From the NCBI RefSeq assembly GCF_032854445.1, contig NC_088300.1:17203191-17267190 (forward strand): a DNA stretch of 64,000 bases, read 5' to 3'. The notes under the pieces were generated by a model. It made no database searches and had not been told where the DNA came from. It saw only the letters and a list, made by a program, of their open reading frames with translations. The stretch comes from Liolophura sinensis. Lineage: Eukaryota > Mollusca > Polyplacophora > Chitonida > Chitonidae. The position numbers and the translations under genes are program-made. Of this stretch, positions 10,951 to 22,132 are shown piece by piece. The stretch's first letter is position 1, and every line of letters starts with the position of its first letter.

Positions 10951-13390
10951 CAGTATACAGACACACCTAATGACTCTCTTCGTAACGTAAATGAAAAAAT
11001 TGTTAAGTACGACGTAAAACCCGTAGTTTAATTACATGTTAGTTACAACTTGTGTCAATTGTTTCAGACTAGCTCCAGTTGGCTTCATGAGCAGATTTAT
11101 TTGTGACAAAGGTTTAGTTGAGATATTTTATTGCCCCTATGCTTTGTTCTGTCCCACCCTGTATAAACCCGACGGCATCAAATACCCACAAAAATTAAAC
11201 CGCACTGACACAAAAACAACTCATACGAATCTGTGTGCCATTCATATATAAATTTTATTTACTGCCTTCATCACAAAATCAAGTCATTTCATTATTTTTA
11301 AACAAATAATTGCTTTTGCTAAGTATTAACCAATGTTTTGTCTTTTAAAAATGTCTCGACATACGTGACTGTTCTGTATATTTATAACCTTACAAACCCC
11401 CCCCCCCCCAAATTATACACATATGCTTATCAAGTACACTGGTAAGTATGAAAAACCCTCGTATTGCTCAATGATTACTGTACAGACAGTATATGCTGTT
11501 GGATGGGATATCAGGAATTGTCAGCTGAAAGAAGCAATGTTCAATGAGTGAGGAGCACGAGCTGAACATCACTTGTCTAGGGCTAACTCTGACATTCTGA
11601 TAACTGCATAGCAACAAAGATTAGCCAGATCGTAGTTTTTTAAATAAGGAGTTTCGGTTTCAACGTGTTGCCAGTTCTTGTAGGAGCCGTTTGTACTAGA
11701 TCTCCCAGGATTCAGTTCACACTTCACCGCCGTGGAGACTAGCTATAGGGAAGTTGTATACTTCTAGGTAGTGGACTTCTGGTTTTATTTACCGAAGAAA
11801 ACAGTATTTGGCGCTTTAAATCGGAGTTGGCCATCGTCCGATTATTTACTTCACAAACAAACAAAGATTATTTACATTATTTACTGAAATAATTGCAGTA
11901 GAATGTACACAAGAGATGGTTGGATACTGCCTCGTGAACGAGTGATATAACTTTGTTAGTGTGATGTTGCTTTCATTGAGCGTCATTGCACATCACGTTT
12001 TGTGAAATTGCATTGACCGTGCATGTTACCTTGCATTGGTCAATTAAGACCAAGAATCACTATTAAGTATGATAATCTATTTGTTATATACAAAGAAAAA
12101 ATATTTGAATACAAAGCTCAGTCAGCTGAATTACGTTCTTATATAGTGCAACTATTGACCCATCCCCTTGTATAGTCTATGGGCCAGAGGCCAAACCTAA
12201 CTGGTACTAACATGTTTATAAGGTCAGTAAAAGTAAATTAGCTTTATCACACATTTTTATAAAATGAAAAATCACCCTATAAGGCCTGACGCAAATTACA
12301 AAAAGAAAGAGTAATGTCAATTCATCGTGGGTTCTCAGTTAATAATATAATAAGACCAAATTAAAAGGGTGGTTTGGACTGTCTACGAAGCAAAGAAAAT
12401 TTAGCTGTCCACTCTATTAGGTGAATGTTCAGTTAACTTGTACATTTACAAGTTAGATTTGCAACGTTTTCACCTGGGTTGATTTACATCCATTAATACG
12501 GTGAGATAAAGTAGATTAGCTCAGGTAAGTAAACGTTCGTGTCATTTCCTTACCTACGATCTACAAGTCTGAAAATTACAGTGTCGTAGTAAACCTTGAA
12601 TGAGATTTTTTGACATGCCATCAAGAATACTGGTAATTGAAAGTTCGGCCGAACACTAGGATTAAGGACTAAATTATTCCGTATTACTCCTATCAGAGTG
12701 TAGTAAATTGCCTTTAAAACACTGGATACTTGAGTGACGTTTTCTGGCCATATTGTGAACAGTGACGTCACATAAGGTTTTTGGCACTTGATAGATGCAG
12801 TCATTCATTGTTTCGAAGATGATTCTGAATCCTTGAAATCGTCAGGAGATTAGGCTGGTGGAACAATTTTGCGACGAGCGATGGACATCAGGCATCAAGA
12901 CTTGAACACAGGCAAATTTTCAAAGGTAACATGAACGCTAGTTTAGTAGCATTTTCACCATGATAAAGACTTGACTGTTCTATCCAAAGGTGCTTGTAAC
13001 TAACCTGTAACTATCATTTGTAGATTTTCTAGGGACACACCGAGTACTTGCAGAGCGTTCCACCTAAATCGTTGTTTCAAATAATATTCGCTCTGTAGAG
13101 ATGAAATTGTGCGAGTACTCTCTCCAAGCAGACAAAGATGTCTCAAGGATTATCACGCAGCTACAGTTCTCTAATGGAGGAAAACAAACGAGCCTTGTGT
13201 CCAATTTTTTGAGCTAGTGCAGATGGCAGCATGCTTAGAGCAGCAATCCAAAAACTTGGCCAATTAATCTTTGCCCTACACAAGACGGACGATTCTACAG
13301 TCGTGCATTGGAAGTTCTAGGCTGTACACAAACAGGAGTTTTTCCTCAAAAAATATCGGTGTTAATCCATAATCATTCATTATTTCCCCA
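10951..13390. other. region without a convincing gene
   Basis: A poly-C run lies at about 11398-11409. Some short frames look protein-like, for example the piece from 13213 to 13317, which continues the frame of an ATG at 13138 across one TGA at 13210. Open frames of this length are expected by chance at this base composition and I could not tie them to splice sites. Confidence 0.5.
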
Positions 13391-13391
13391 G

Positions 13392-15469
13392 GAGGAGAGC
13401 AGGAGAAAAACAGAAACAGAAACGAACAATGAAAAACTCTTCTTTAAGGAACGTTCTCCTTCTAAACCAATAAGTGCTACGCGTGACAGATTTGACATCA
13501 GGGTAAAAACTTCCACAAACAATCATGTTTCAGAGTGAGTTGGATGAATTACTTTACTTTATTTTTCGGATCAGAAGAGAAATCCTTTATCAAGACAGCT
13601 TGATAATACAACGAACCACTGACTACCAACTCCCACGGTTCCGTAATTAACGCCACCATGCAATCAAGATATCAAATTAAAGAGCAAAATGTTGATTAAA
13701 CATCCATAGCACCCGCTAAAAGATAAATAAGAGTGCGAATGTCCATCTGAGAGAATCAAAGTATTGGAGTTTGCTTTGGTGTTTGGGTCAGGGGTCATAG
13801 AAAGATCCCTACTGTATGCCATTTTGGAATTTATCGTTTCAATATTTAGACCTTATGTCAACAGTTAATTGTTAACACAACGATAGAAAATGTTACAAAA
13901 CATTAACTTCATGTCTTCTTTCGTTTTCTGGCTACAAGGAATACAGCTGATGCAGTCCTTTTCGTCCCTGTAGCTCACACCTCTCCAAACCCAGAGAGAG
14001 TTAAAATAGCACAGAAGGATATCATATCAAACCATGAACTAAAAACATGTACCAGCTCAAAAGTAGCAAGGAGATTTGGCCACTGCTGGGTGGTACCAGC
14101 TCAAAAGTAGCAAGGAGATTTGGCCACTGCTGGGTGGTACCAATATGTGAAATTTGGGCCATGGCTCATTTACTAAAAAGCAATTTTCGAATTCGTTAAC
14201 GAAGTAATGGATGAGTGGAATGATCGGTGAATCATTCAATAAATTTATCAATCATTAATTCGATTACTTTATCTACTACATCTCTGTGACGTTGTGTCGC
14301 TTTATGTGTATTCATATATTCCTGTCCAAATGTATCGGGGATAAAACAGAATCTTCTGATGAATAAGGCCCCATCTTGGAGATGCTCTAGCTGATTGGGT
14401 AATGGGCATACAAATTTAGAAAGTACACTATACACGATAGATTTTTAGTAAATTTTTAGACCAAGTGTGCCTTGTAATCATATGTTTTCTATTTGCTTTT
14501 ACTCCCACATACACTGTTAACTGTATTAAATCTCCTTTTTTAGTTTACCCAAATAATATCAGTGCAGGCCACAATACAAACATCGCATTACCAGTAAACA
14601 GGGCTAAGTCTTATTGGCCTTTTAAGTCTTATGAAAGTAACAAAAAATGAGGTACATGTCCTCCGGTTAAGAGGAATGATACGTAGTTGCACCGATCCCT
14701 CCTAAAATTACATGAGATTACAAAATTTATTTTACGAAAAGGCGACAAGCTGTTAGACGTTTCTGTATGACCGGACCGGTTTGGCTGCCATTCTTTGTGT
14801 ATGGTGTGTTCCATTTGAACCAGGCTGTTAAATGTGAATGTTACTCTGCTCCGTTCCACTACGGCCCGGTGTTTATCCTTGATATAAGTTTTAATTTATA
14901 CAAATCAAAAGCACGATATAGAACATAGCGATCTATCTAGCGATTTATTTATTTATTTATTTATTTCATTGGTGTGTTTGCACTGTAGTCAAGAATATTT
15001 AACTTATACGACGGAGGCCAGCATTGTGGCCGGAGGAAACCCATTCGCAGGTTGCTGCAAGGCCTTCCCACCTACAGCTGGAGAGGAAGCCAGTTTGGGC
15101 TGGACTTAAACTCACAACGACCCCATTGGTGAGTAACTTCTCGTCCATTGTGCCGCCTGAACAGCGCGATCTAGAAGAGCACGTTCCGTATGTATTAACA
15201 AATTCAAATCCAACAATATATAATTTGAATTCTTCATTACAAGAACCAGCGCTTGTTTTTTTTATTATCCATTCTGGTTAAATTTACCACACTTTGACTC
15301 ATTTGTACACTTTTTCTAGAATAGATATTTCTCTAAGCTGGATTTGAGATCTTCTACTTCCGGAAGCTGTTTTAATCCTCGTAAAACCAAGCTGAATGAG
15401 ACTTCATCTTCCAAAAGACTTTCATCTAATCCCGTCAGCAAATCGAGTCTGCCTCTAGTCTCGAAGGAG
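13392..15469 (+). CDS. candidate three-exon stretch of an unknown gene
   Basis: Three exon-like pieces fit together in phase. Exon 1 is 13392-13534: acceptor TTATTTCCCCAG, donor CAGA|GTGAGT, ends in phase 2. Exon 2 is 13939 to about 14062: acceptor CGTTTTCTGGCTACAAG, starts in the matching phase, with a weaker phase-0 donor at 14063. Exon 3 is 15320-15469: acceptor ACACTTTTTCTAG, donor AAGGAG|GTAAAC, 150 nt, phase 0 at both ends. Together they give 417 nt, or 139 codons, without a stop. The product is hydrophilic: Lys/Arg/Glu/Thr-rich in exon 1 and Ser/Lys-rich in exon 3, without recognisable domains. First and last exons are not identified. It could be a disordered region of a larger protein or a coincidence of splice-like signals. 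Confidence 0.33.
14051..14138. repeat. 44-bp perfect tandem duplication
   Basis: Two identical 44-bp copies, each beginning ACCAGCTCAAAAGTAGC, lie at 14051-14094 and 14095-14138. The duplication covers the possible 3' end of candidate exon 2 and duplicates its weak donor, so it is recent and could affect splicing if that gene is real. Confidence 0.95.
14944..15180 (-). mobile_element. tRNA-SINE, nearly full length
   Basis: On the + strand it begins with ATTTATTTATTTATTTATTTC, the complement of the SINE tail. It continues through TCAAGAATATTTAACTTATACGACGG, the GCAGGTTGCTG block and GGAGAGGAAGCCAGT, and ends in the tRNA-like head region near 15180. The element therefore points to the minus strand. 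Confidence 0.85.
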
Positions 15470-16315
15470 GTAAACATATGACCCCAGTTCTCCTACAGGT
15501 TAGTACAGTTTGTTACCACGGGAGTTTGGTACCGCGAAACGCCCATCTCCCTTCCCCTCTGAAACAATTTAAAGGTACATATGGCTCGTCCTTCAACTTA
15601 TTTTAAAGGAAAATGAGTAAAAGGACAAGGCCATGTTGTCACCTTCATGTTATATGATAACAGCTACCATATGCCAAGAGTAGATGGCTGAGAATGACCT
15701 TATTGCTCTCACTTGTTCAAATGCGGATTTACGTCAGGAAATTTAGTAAATATAGCTAAAAGTGAAAGGCGGCGATTTCCGTCGGGGTCTCTATGGTTCA
15801 TCCACCATAGACCAGACCACAGTCAGATAAGTGTCTTATTTTGGGGCACAGCGTAAAACCACAGCCGAACATGATAAACGTTCACGACAAAGGACAATCA
15901 TCAGGTGAGGCTTTCAATATTTGCGCTGTCAGTGGAAAGTGTATTTATATCACATATAGTTAATAAGAGGATTACACATCATCCGAAAAATACACAACAA
16001 ATGCAACACTTTGTATTTGTATTTTATTATATCTTAAAGCATTTGACTGCTTTTGGTCGATTTAATGTAATTTTAATTACATGATAAAACAGTATAAGTA
16101 GCATATAATATTCTTTTGACAACCTACCGGCGGTATATCTGAGGCAAATTGTTTTACCTGATGAGGTGTAACAGAGACAAAAAAGAACGGCTCAGCCGCT
16201 TGAGTAAAATGCATGGACCTCAGAATAAATAGTTAGGACGTTTGCTTTAAATAAAGTGTGAAAACTTTTCAGATTTAGTGTTCAGTGGGTACAAAATGTC
16301 AAGGTAATGGGTTGA

Positions 16316-16470
16316 TATATGAAGAGCCTGTTACTGACGAAGAGTGTTCGTTCTTAGCTGAAGAGTCGTTTATTGACGAAGAGTGTGTGCTCTTGACTGA
16401 AGAGCCGGCTATAGGCCAGGAATGTGGGTTGTTGACGATAGAGCCACTTATTCCCGAGGAGCGTCGGCCA
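16316..16470 (+). repeat. 39-bp coding-type tandem repeat (acidic 13-residue units)
   Basis: About 3.5 units of 39 bp lie within an open frame (16285-16479). Each unit reads approximately E-E-P/S-x-x-D-E-E-C-x-L-L-T, giving an acidic peptide with one Cys per unit. A splice-acceptor-like sequence (GTGTTCAG) sits just before the frame, so it could be the last exon of a + strand gene. It also overlaps the poly(A) end of gene A on the other strand. Whether it is translated is unknown. Confidence 0.4.
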
Positions 16471-16471
16471 T

Positions 16472-16477
16472 TTTATT
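16472..16477 (-). promoter_or_regulatory. poly(A) signal for gene A
   Basis: TTTATT on the + strand is AATAAA on the minus strand. It lies about 180 nt after the gene A stop codon (16657-16659), a reasonable 3' UTR length. Confidence 0.5.
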
Positions 16478-16656
16478 GACAAGGATTGTCGATTCATGGC
16501 GTCACACTTTGCTGGATATGTGATGATTGATCGAACACCCATAAGTGCTCTAGTTCGGGACAATGCGAGAGCTGAACGCATTCCTCTAGGCTTAAATGGG
16601 GCTTCAATTCGTTCTTGTCAAATACTCTCTGGTTCACATCGGGTCTACCTATCTGC

Positions 16657-17746
16657 CTATTTGGCCATACAACAACAACTGTATCCTGTGACACACTGAT
16701 GGGCGTACTTGTTCATTACCAGCCCACCGCTAAGCCCACATCCTCTCTCGCACCTACACTCCATCAAGGGAGATATACCCGCAGCAGCACCGGGAGCTCC
16801 ATGAGCCATAGGAGCTCCTTGGATACCTGGAGACATATAGGCTCCGGGCACTCCCTGGGCCATAGGAGCTCCATGGATACCTGGAGACATGTGGGCTCCC
16901 GGGGCACCAGGAGCCATACCAGCCATGTAGTGAGCTGTCAAAAGTGGTGACGGATCCGGGATATCTGGGGCATCATAGTTCTCCAGCATCATCATGTATG
17001 CCAAGGAATTCAGACCATACCTATACCCGGGTGAGACTTGGTTACCAGGTACAGTGTTGTTAGGGGGGTTTTCTGGGCTGTTTGGCATACTGGGTAAATG
17101 TCGGACCCTGTTCAAGGTTTGGCCACAGGGATCTGTAAAGCAGGAAAAAAAAGCATGGAATAAGTGGAACCGAAACCAAGGAATGACCATAAAATAAAGT
17201 ATATCATAGGATTGCATTTAAACCGAAAGTGTGTAATACAACGATTGCAGTGCAAGGGAAAACACGACATATTGAGTTAAAACGTCTTGAAACACGGAAT
17301 TATTAGGTAGAAATATTGGTTTTGGGGTAATCGACAGACCTTCCATCTACAAGTTCCAAAACAGTCTTCAAAAAGAAACATAATTTTTCTCTACAGACGC
17401 AGAGGCATGTGTCTACTCAACTTAAGTTGGATATCTTAATCCACACTATGTTATACAGAAGTATTTGATCTCACTGAACAGAACACGATCGGCATAGTCT
17501 AACCCCTGTCTAATCTTCCTTATAGCATTTACAGTGAACTGTGTCTCCATAAAAGAGATCATTAATTTTTAATAAAAGTCTTATGTTAAAATGCCTCTGA
17601 CAAAAGATCAGACATGTAAGATTATAACGGAAAGACTGGTTCTTACCTTCCGGCCATCCTATCGTTCTCCGTAGTGTAAGACATTGAGATAGACTAATGA
17701 TAGCTAATAAACATAGCCCTTCCGTGAGGATCGTTTTGAAGCCCAT
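16657..17746 (-). CDS. gene A: secreted Gly/Pro/Met/Ala-rich protein with C-terminal cysteine module
   Basis: Two coding exons: 17746-17647 (donor GAAG|GTAAGA, phase 1) and 17132-16657 (acceptor TGCTTTACAG). The joined frame is exactly 192 codons, 191 aa plus stop. Residues 1 to about 22 form a signal peptide with hydrophobic core L-C-L-L-A-I-I-S-L-S. Exon 2 begins D-P-C-G, passes through a Pro/Asn-rich linker and an 18-residue repeat (about 2.2 copies, residues 110-148) built on G-A-P-G-A-x-M-S-P-G-I, and ends in a cysteine module. Mature cysteines are at 36, 159, 161, 165, 180 and 186-188, so eight in exon 2. The start follows an acceptor at 17756-17757 by 9 nt, implying a non-coding first exon. 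Composition resembles molluscan shell-matrix or other extracellular structural proteins; that role is inferred. The module matches gene B's. Confidence 0.82.
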
Positions 17747-17884
17747 GGTAAGAATCTGTAATCAACAAGGTAGATTTAGTCTGTTGGTCTGTAGAGGCCA
17801 ATACCGTGAACTGACCAAACGCTAAAGCTGACAACCTCTTTTACCGTCTGATGATATATTTTTAAAATGAATAGGAAGGCGGTC

Positions 17885-17908
17885 TATATATATCCATCAG
17901 CTCATTGG
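17885..17908 (-). promoter_or_regulatory. candidate gene A promoter: TATA box with CCAAT
   Basis: On the minus strand a CCAAT (17908-17904) is followed about 12 nt later by TATATATA (17892-17885). A start site would fall near 17860, upstream of the 5' UTR acceptor at 17756. A weak donor (ACG|GTAAAA) near 17838 could end the non-coding exon. Confidence 0.4.
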
Positions 17909-18511
17909 CAGATCGGTCAATATTCGTCAAGTGTGCGAGCAGTTTCAGATGCTATAACTGTCCGTTCAACGCAGACTGGATAATGGGACAACTTGTTTTT
18001 ATGGGAATTTATTTTTGAAGTTCGTTGGCACGACGTCGCTAAGATGGGAAAAAGAATGGTTGGTCACAGGTCATAGAAACGTGACGATGGCTTACTTAGA
18101 GCAACTAACTTTCTTGACATGGTGGCAGTTTTTCAAGTGATCGATGCACGAGGCTCTAATATGAAAGCAAAATACTGATCGAATGTTAAGGGAGAAGTAT
18201 TTCTTGGATATTGCCATGTCACACATTTTTGATAAATATGAAAATGTAACACATCTTTGCTTTGAACACTGTAAAAATAATGTAATAGAATGGCACCTTG
18301 TTTCCTATTCACACATTGTCTATGTGTAAATGTCATGTCGTATTAACACTACAGCTTTCTAACTCAACGGGAGGGAGAGGTGAGGTGGACTACGCGGAAT
18401 GTTTGGGAATCTTTCTCTTTCGAAAATGTTTTTCACTATTATGATCGTTTCAATGTGAGCCTTTGGACCACCATCACAAAGGAATCCCCTTGATGGCTTT
18501 GTCTCCGATCA

Positions 18512-18642
18512 TAACTGGGAAGGCCTACCAGCAACCTGCGGATGGTTGTGGTTTTCCCGACACAATAATGCTGGCCGCAGTCGTATAAGTGAAATATTCC
18601 TGAGTACGGCGTAAAACACCATTCAAATAAATAAATAAATTA
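18512..18642 (+). mobile_element. tRNA-SINE, 3' half
   Basis: It reads AACTGGGAAGGCCTACCAGCAACCTGCGG, then TGCTGGCCGCAGTCGTATAAG, and ends GGCGTAAAACACCATTCAAATAAATAAATAAAT. The tRNA-like head is missing. Confidence 0.85.
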
Positions 18643-19312
18643 AGGCTGTCAGCTGGAAAAATCCTTGCCCAAAGTTAAGTTCGGAAGAAACATTGTCTTA
18701 AAATAAGAAATAGCACCACAAAGTTCTACAACATATTACAACATACGAAGAAGTAAATGTTTGACCTACTCTGACATATGCGTTTTAATCACAAGCTGTT
18801 TACAACTTCAAAGGCTTGCAAAATTGTTAAGATGATTTTTAGTTCATCAGGAACTATGCCTTTCGCTCTAAAGATTAAGAAGCATAAACCTTCTAAACAT
18901 TTGAGCGAAATTTTTTACCTTCTCTATTTCATCAAGACACATCCAAAATAAACAGACAGCAAAAATACATGATATTAATAATTATATTATTATGATTAAT
19001 TGTCATTTGTCACTTATAACTCATTTAGATCTAAAGGGGGCCGTTTGGAAAGGCTTCGTAATAAAATTTGCCACTGTAAGCACCGTACCGTGACGGTTTA
19101 ACAAGCGAAAGTTGATATACAGAATGTTTGAAATGGGCAATCAAAGCAGCCACTTTCACACAACGTCAAAATATAAATGATATAAAATGTGCATGAATGG
19201 AGAAATAACTTGGTAGCAGGTTTAATGGACGACATCTAGTCTAGCTAAACTCAATTACTAATCATATTCATAGCAAGAAAACCATTGGAAGTGAGAGGTA
19301 GATCACTGATTA

Positions 19313-19440
19313 TTTTGGTGTTTCACGCCGTACTCAAGAATATTTCACTTAAGTGACAGTGGCCAGCGTTGTGGTGGGAGGAAACTGGACAGAGCCCGGG
19401 GAAAACCCATGACCATCCGTAGGTTTCAGGCAGACAGCTG
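19313..19440 (-). mobile_element. tRNA-SINE, 3' part in reverse
   Basis: It starts at the tail side (GTTTCACGCCGTACTCAAG) and continues through GGGAGGAAACTGGACAGAGCCCGGGG to the CCATCCGTAGGTTTC block. A B-box-like GCGGGTTCAATCCTG at about 19478 lies beyond it in the opposite sense and may be a separate tRNA-like relic. Confidence 0.8.
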
Positions 19441-20639
19441 ATTGTGGTGTGCGACTCCTAAAAATGAAACGCACAAGCAGCGGGTTCAATCCTGGTCTTC
19501 GGCAGGGTATTTGTAGATTCTTCCGGACTGACTGTTATTGATACATGTACTAAGCGGTCGTAGGGTCGTTCGTGCAGAACCACCTCTCTTCCGCCATTAT
19601 AACGTATTAAGCCATTAAGTCTGTACGTCATATGCATGGCGGAAAGTTGGTCTGTAACTTGCCAAAGTTTGATGGTGCACTCAGAACGTCTCTGTTTACT
19701 CTACCAATAAAAATGACTATGACGTTAAGCAACAAACATGCGCTCAATCAAAACTATTTGAATATGTCCGGACAACAGAGCATAGGTTTATAAAATTAAT
19801 CTTCTGTGCCTGTCAAATTTTAGATTACTTATACGTTATAGATTGTAAGATCGACTTACCAATTCGGAGCTGTGATCAGTGAGCAGTCGAAAGATAGCTT
19901 TCTTGAAACCGTATACCGAACGTCTATATACCCCAATCGGGTGCCATTTTTTCTGTATTAATAATTTATTTTAAAGTAATTATCGATTAAAAATAACCCC
20001 ATATGCATCGTGATACAGCAGCAGTAAACGTAACGGAGAGGATACGCCGGTAGACGACATACTTGAAGTTCAATAATTACGACAAAAATAAACTGTGGTA
20101 TATTAGCCTGGTTGTGCAGACAGAGGCACTCCCTATGTAATGTAAAAGGGGAATTAGTGTTCTTGATCTATATCGTACGCAAATATATTACTTCACAATG
20201 GTCTTTGTGCATCACCAATGAATTTATTCAGAATCAAGTAGTAGTTTATCCTTCATCTAATAAAGCGCAGTAGTTTTTTTGTTTCCTTCGGCTATTTATG
20301 ACAGCATTTTTTTCTTGAATATTGTATGAGTTCTCTTTCTCAGGATATATGAAGGGTACGCACACCTCTGATGGTTTTCCTGCACGATCAGCAAAGAACA
20401 CATTCATAAACTGCGTAGATACAGTCACTGTAAAAGGCTGTGGGAGTTGAGTCAGTAGAAGTGTAGATGAATATCCGCTTGATGAATAATGACTGTTCAG
20501 GCAATTAAACTTTCACCGATAAATGAATGAAGGGTAACGCTGACAATATGTCACATTGTGCAGAAGCTGTCTAGAAGACATAAGAACACTATTGCCTATA
20601 GTATATTTCTTTTAGAGAGTCGCCTATATTCCGCTGTGT

Positions 20640-21149
20640 AAAATCAGTTATACTCGCTACCAAAATAGCCTTTAGTTAGTGACACGTAACAACACAAGCT
20701 CTACACATTGATGTGTTGGAAGTTCATATTCTTGTAAAAAAAAATCAAATTAGAACACTTTTTCTAATTCATAACGTTAAACTCTATAAGCTTAGCTTCG
20801 ACACCAAGAACTCACCGCCTCGGCTGACGTCATAATTATTCAACAACTAGTGGCATGCTGGGCAATGGGCGTGGAGAGTTATTTGTTTTACAATAGGTGC
20901 ACCAACATGCGGTTCGAACAAACTCCAGGCAGTAACACTTGCTACGCTACACTCTCAGCGAATAGATCACAATCTTTTAATAACAAAATTTCCTAATATC
21001 CAGCTTTAAAACCATACTACCGTGAGATAATATACTACAACTGATAAAATTATATTCATTTATTAAGGTTATATTATACTAAAACGTGTAAACAATTTCA
21101 AATATGACAGAGGCAGAAACAGGGTTTACAGTAAGATCGACAGCTGTTT
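20640..21149 (+). repeat. 500-bp direct repeat, copy 1
   Basis: This block matches 26669-27168 along its full length with scattered substitutions and small indels. Shared landmarks in order are ACACAAGCTCTACACATTGAT, CATAATTATTCAA, a CTGG-CAATGGGCGTGGA stretch, ACATGC, CCGTGAGATAATATA, TATTATACTAAA and ATCAAATATG-type sequence that leads into a short open frame. Copy 1 contains a perfect CRE palindrome TGACGTCA near 20825. The layout resembles a promoter plus first exon, but no continuing gene is seen here. Confidence 0.88.
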
Positions 21150-21736
21150 ATCGACAGTTTTTAGGGCAGTAACACACGATTACATGAGTCATAGTTTGTA
21201 GGATACGCAGTTAATTTTGTTTCATTTACAGGAACGAACCATGTAATTAGTTAGGTGGATGATGATTGTACATGTCATAAATATTTATGATTATTAAGTT
21301 CTTGAGGTTGGATAAGACCACTGAGTGCCTTTTATGCTAGCCTATGGATATTTTAGGCGTATCCCATCATGTTAATGTAACCACTGCCTTGTTAGCAGCA
21401 TTTTAATTGCGTGTCATGCGAATTTTTATTAACTACCTGTAAACTGTCGCTGAACTCTCTCTGCATGATAGGAGGTAGGTGACAGCTCAGTAAGTTGTAA
21501 TTTCTCTATGAAACACATTTACTTCCAGACTGAGGGTCATCCATTCAGGTATCAACGTTTGGACGTTCCCAAACGCCAACTAAATAAACTGTAAGTGTTT
21601 GCTACCTGGAATTATCCTTTCTTCAGGATGCCCACATTTCTTAACAGCCTACCAATCTCCCATGGGACTGTCAGCTATTGCTGGAAGATTTTTAACTTTC
21701 ACAAATGACTTAAGATCGACCTGTCACACATTTTAT

Positions 21737-21960
21737 TCACATATTTATTTGATTGGTGTTTTATGACGTACCCAAGAAATATTTCACTTATATGACGGCG
21801 GCCAGCACTATGGTTGGAGGAAAGCGGGCTGAATCCGTGGGAAACCCAAGACCATCCGCAGGTTGCTGCCAGATCTTTCGACTTGAACTCACAGCCATCG
21901 CATTGGTAAGAGTCTCCTTATTCATTATGCCACGTTGGCACGCTAACATCTGGACCACGT
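21737..21960 (-). mobile_element. tRNA-SINE, nearly full length
   Basis: Reverse copy: ATTTATTTGATTGGTGTTTTATGACG, then ATATTTCACTTATATGACGGCGG, GCAGGTTGCTG, GAACTCACAGCC and a head remnant (GTTGGCACGCTAAC). Confidence 0.87.
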
Positions 21961-22132
21961 AAACCCCTAAACAGTCACCTATCTACTTACGAACAATCAA
22001 ATACAGCCATCTACAGCAAAAACAATCAGCCGAGAACACCCCTGCTACCAGACAACTAGTCACTTCTTATTCCTAACGAGTCAAATTCATAAATTAATTA
22101 ACCCTAAAGTCTTAAAGATTCTCGAGGGATGT

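Larger units (their letters stand above)
17910..20639. other. intergenic region with two SINE fragments
   Basis: Apart from the SINE pieces at 18512-18642 and 19313-19440, I see no gene-like signal. Confidence 0.6.

Noticed and set aside
13138-13320. Gene with an in-frame TGA, possibly a selenoprotein
   Set aside because: The frame is short, interrupted further upstream, and no SECIS-like element or splice signal supports it.
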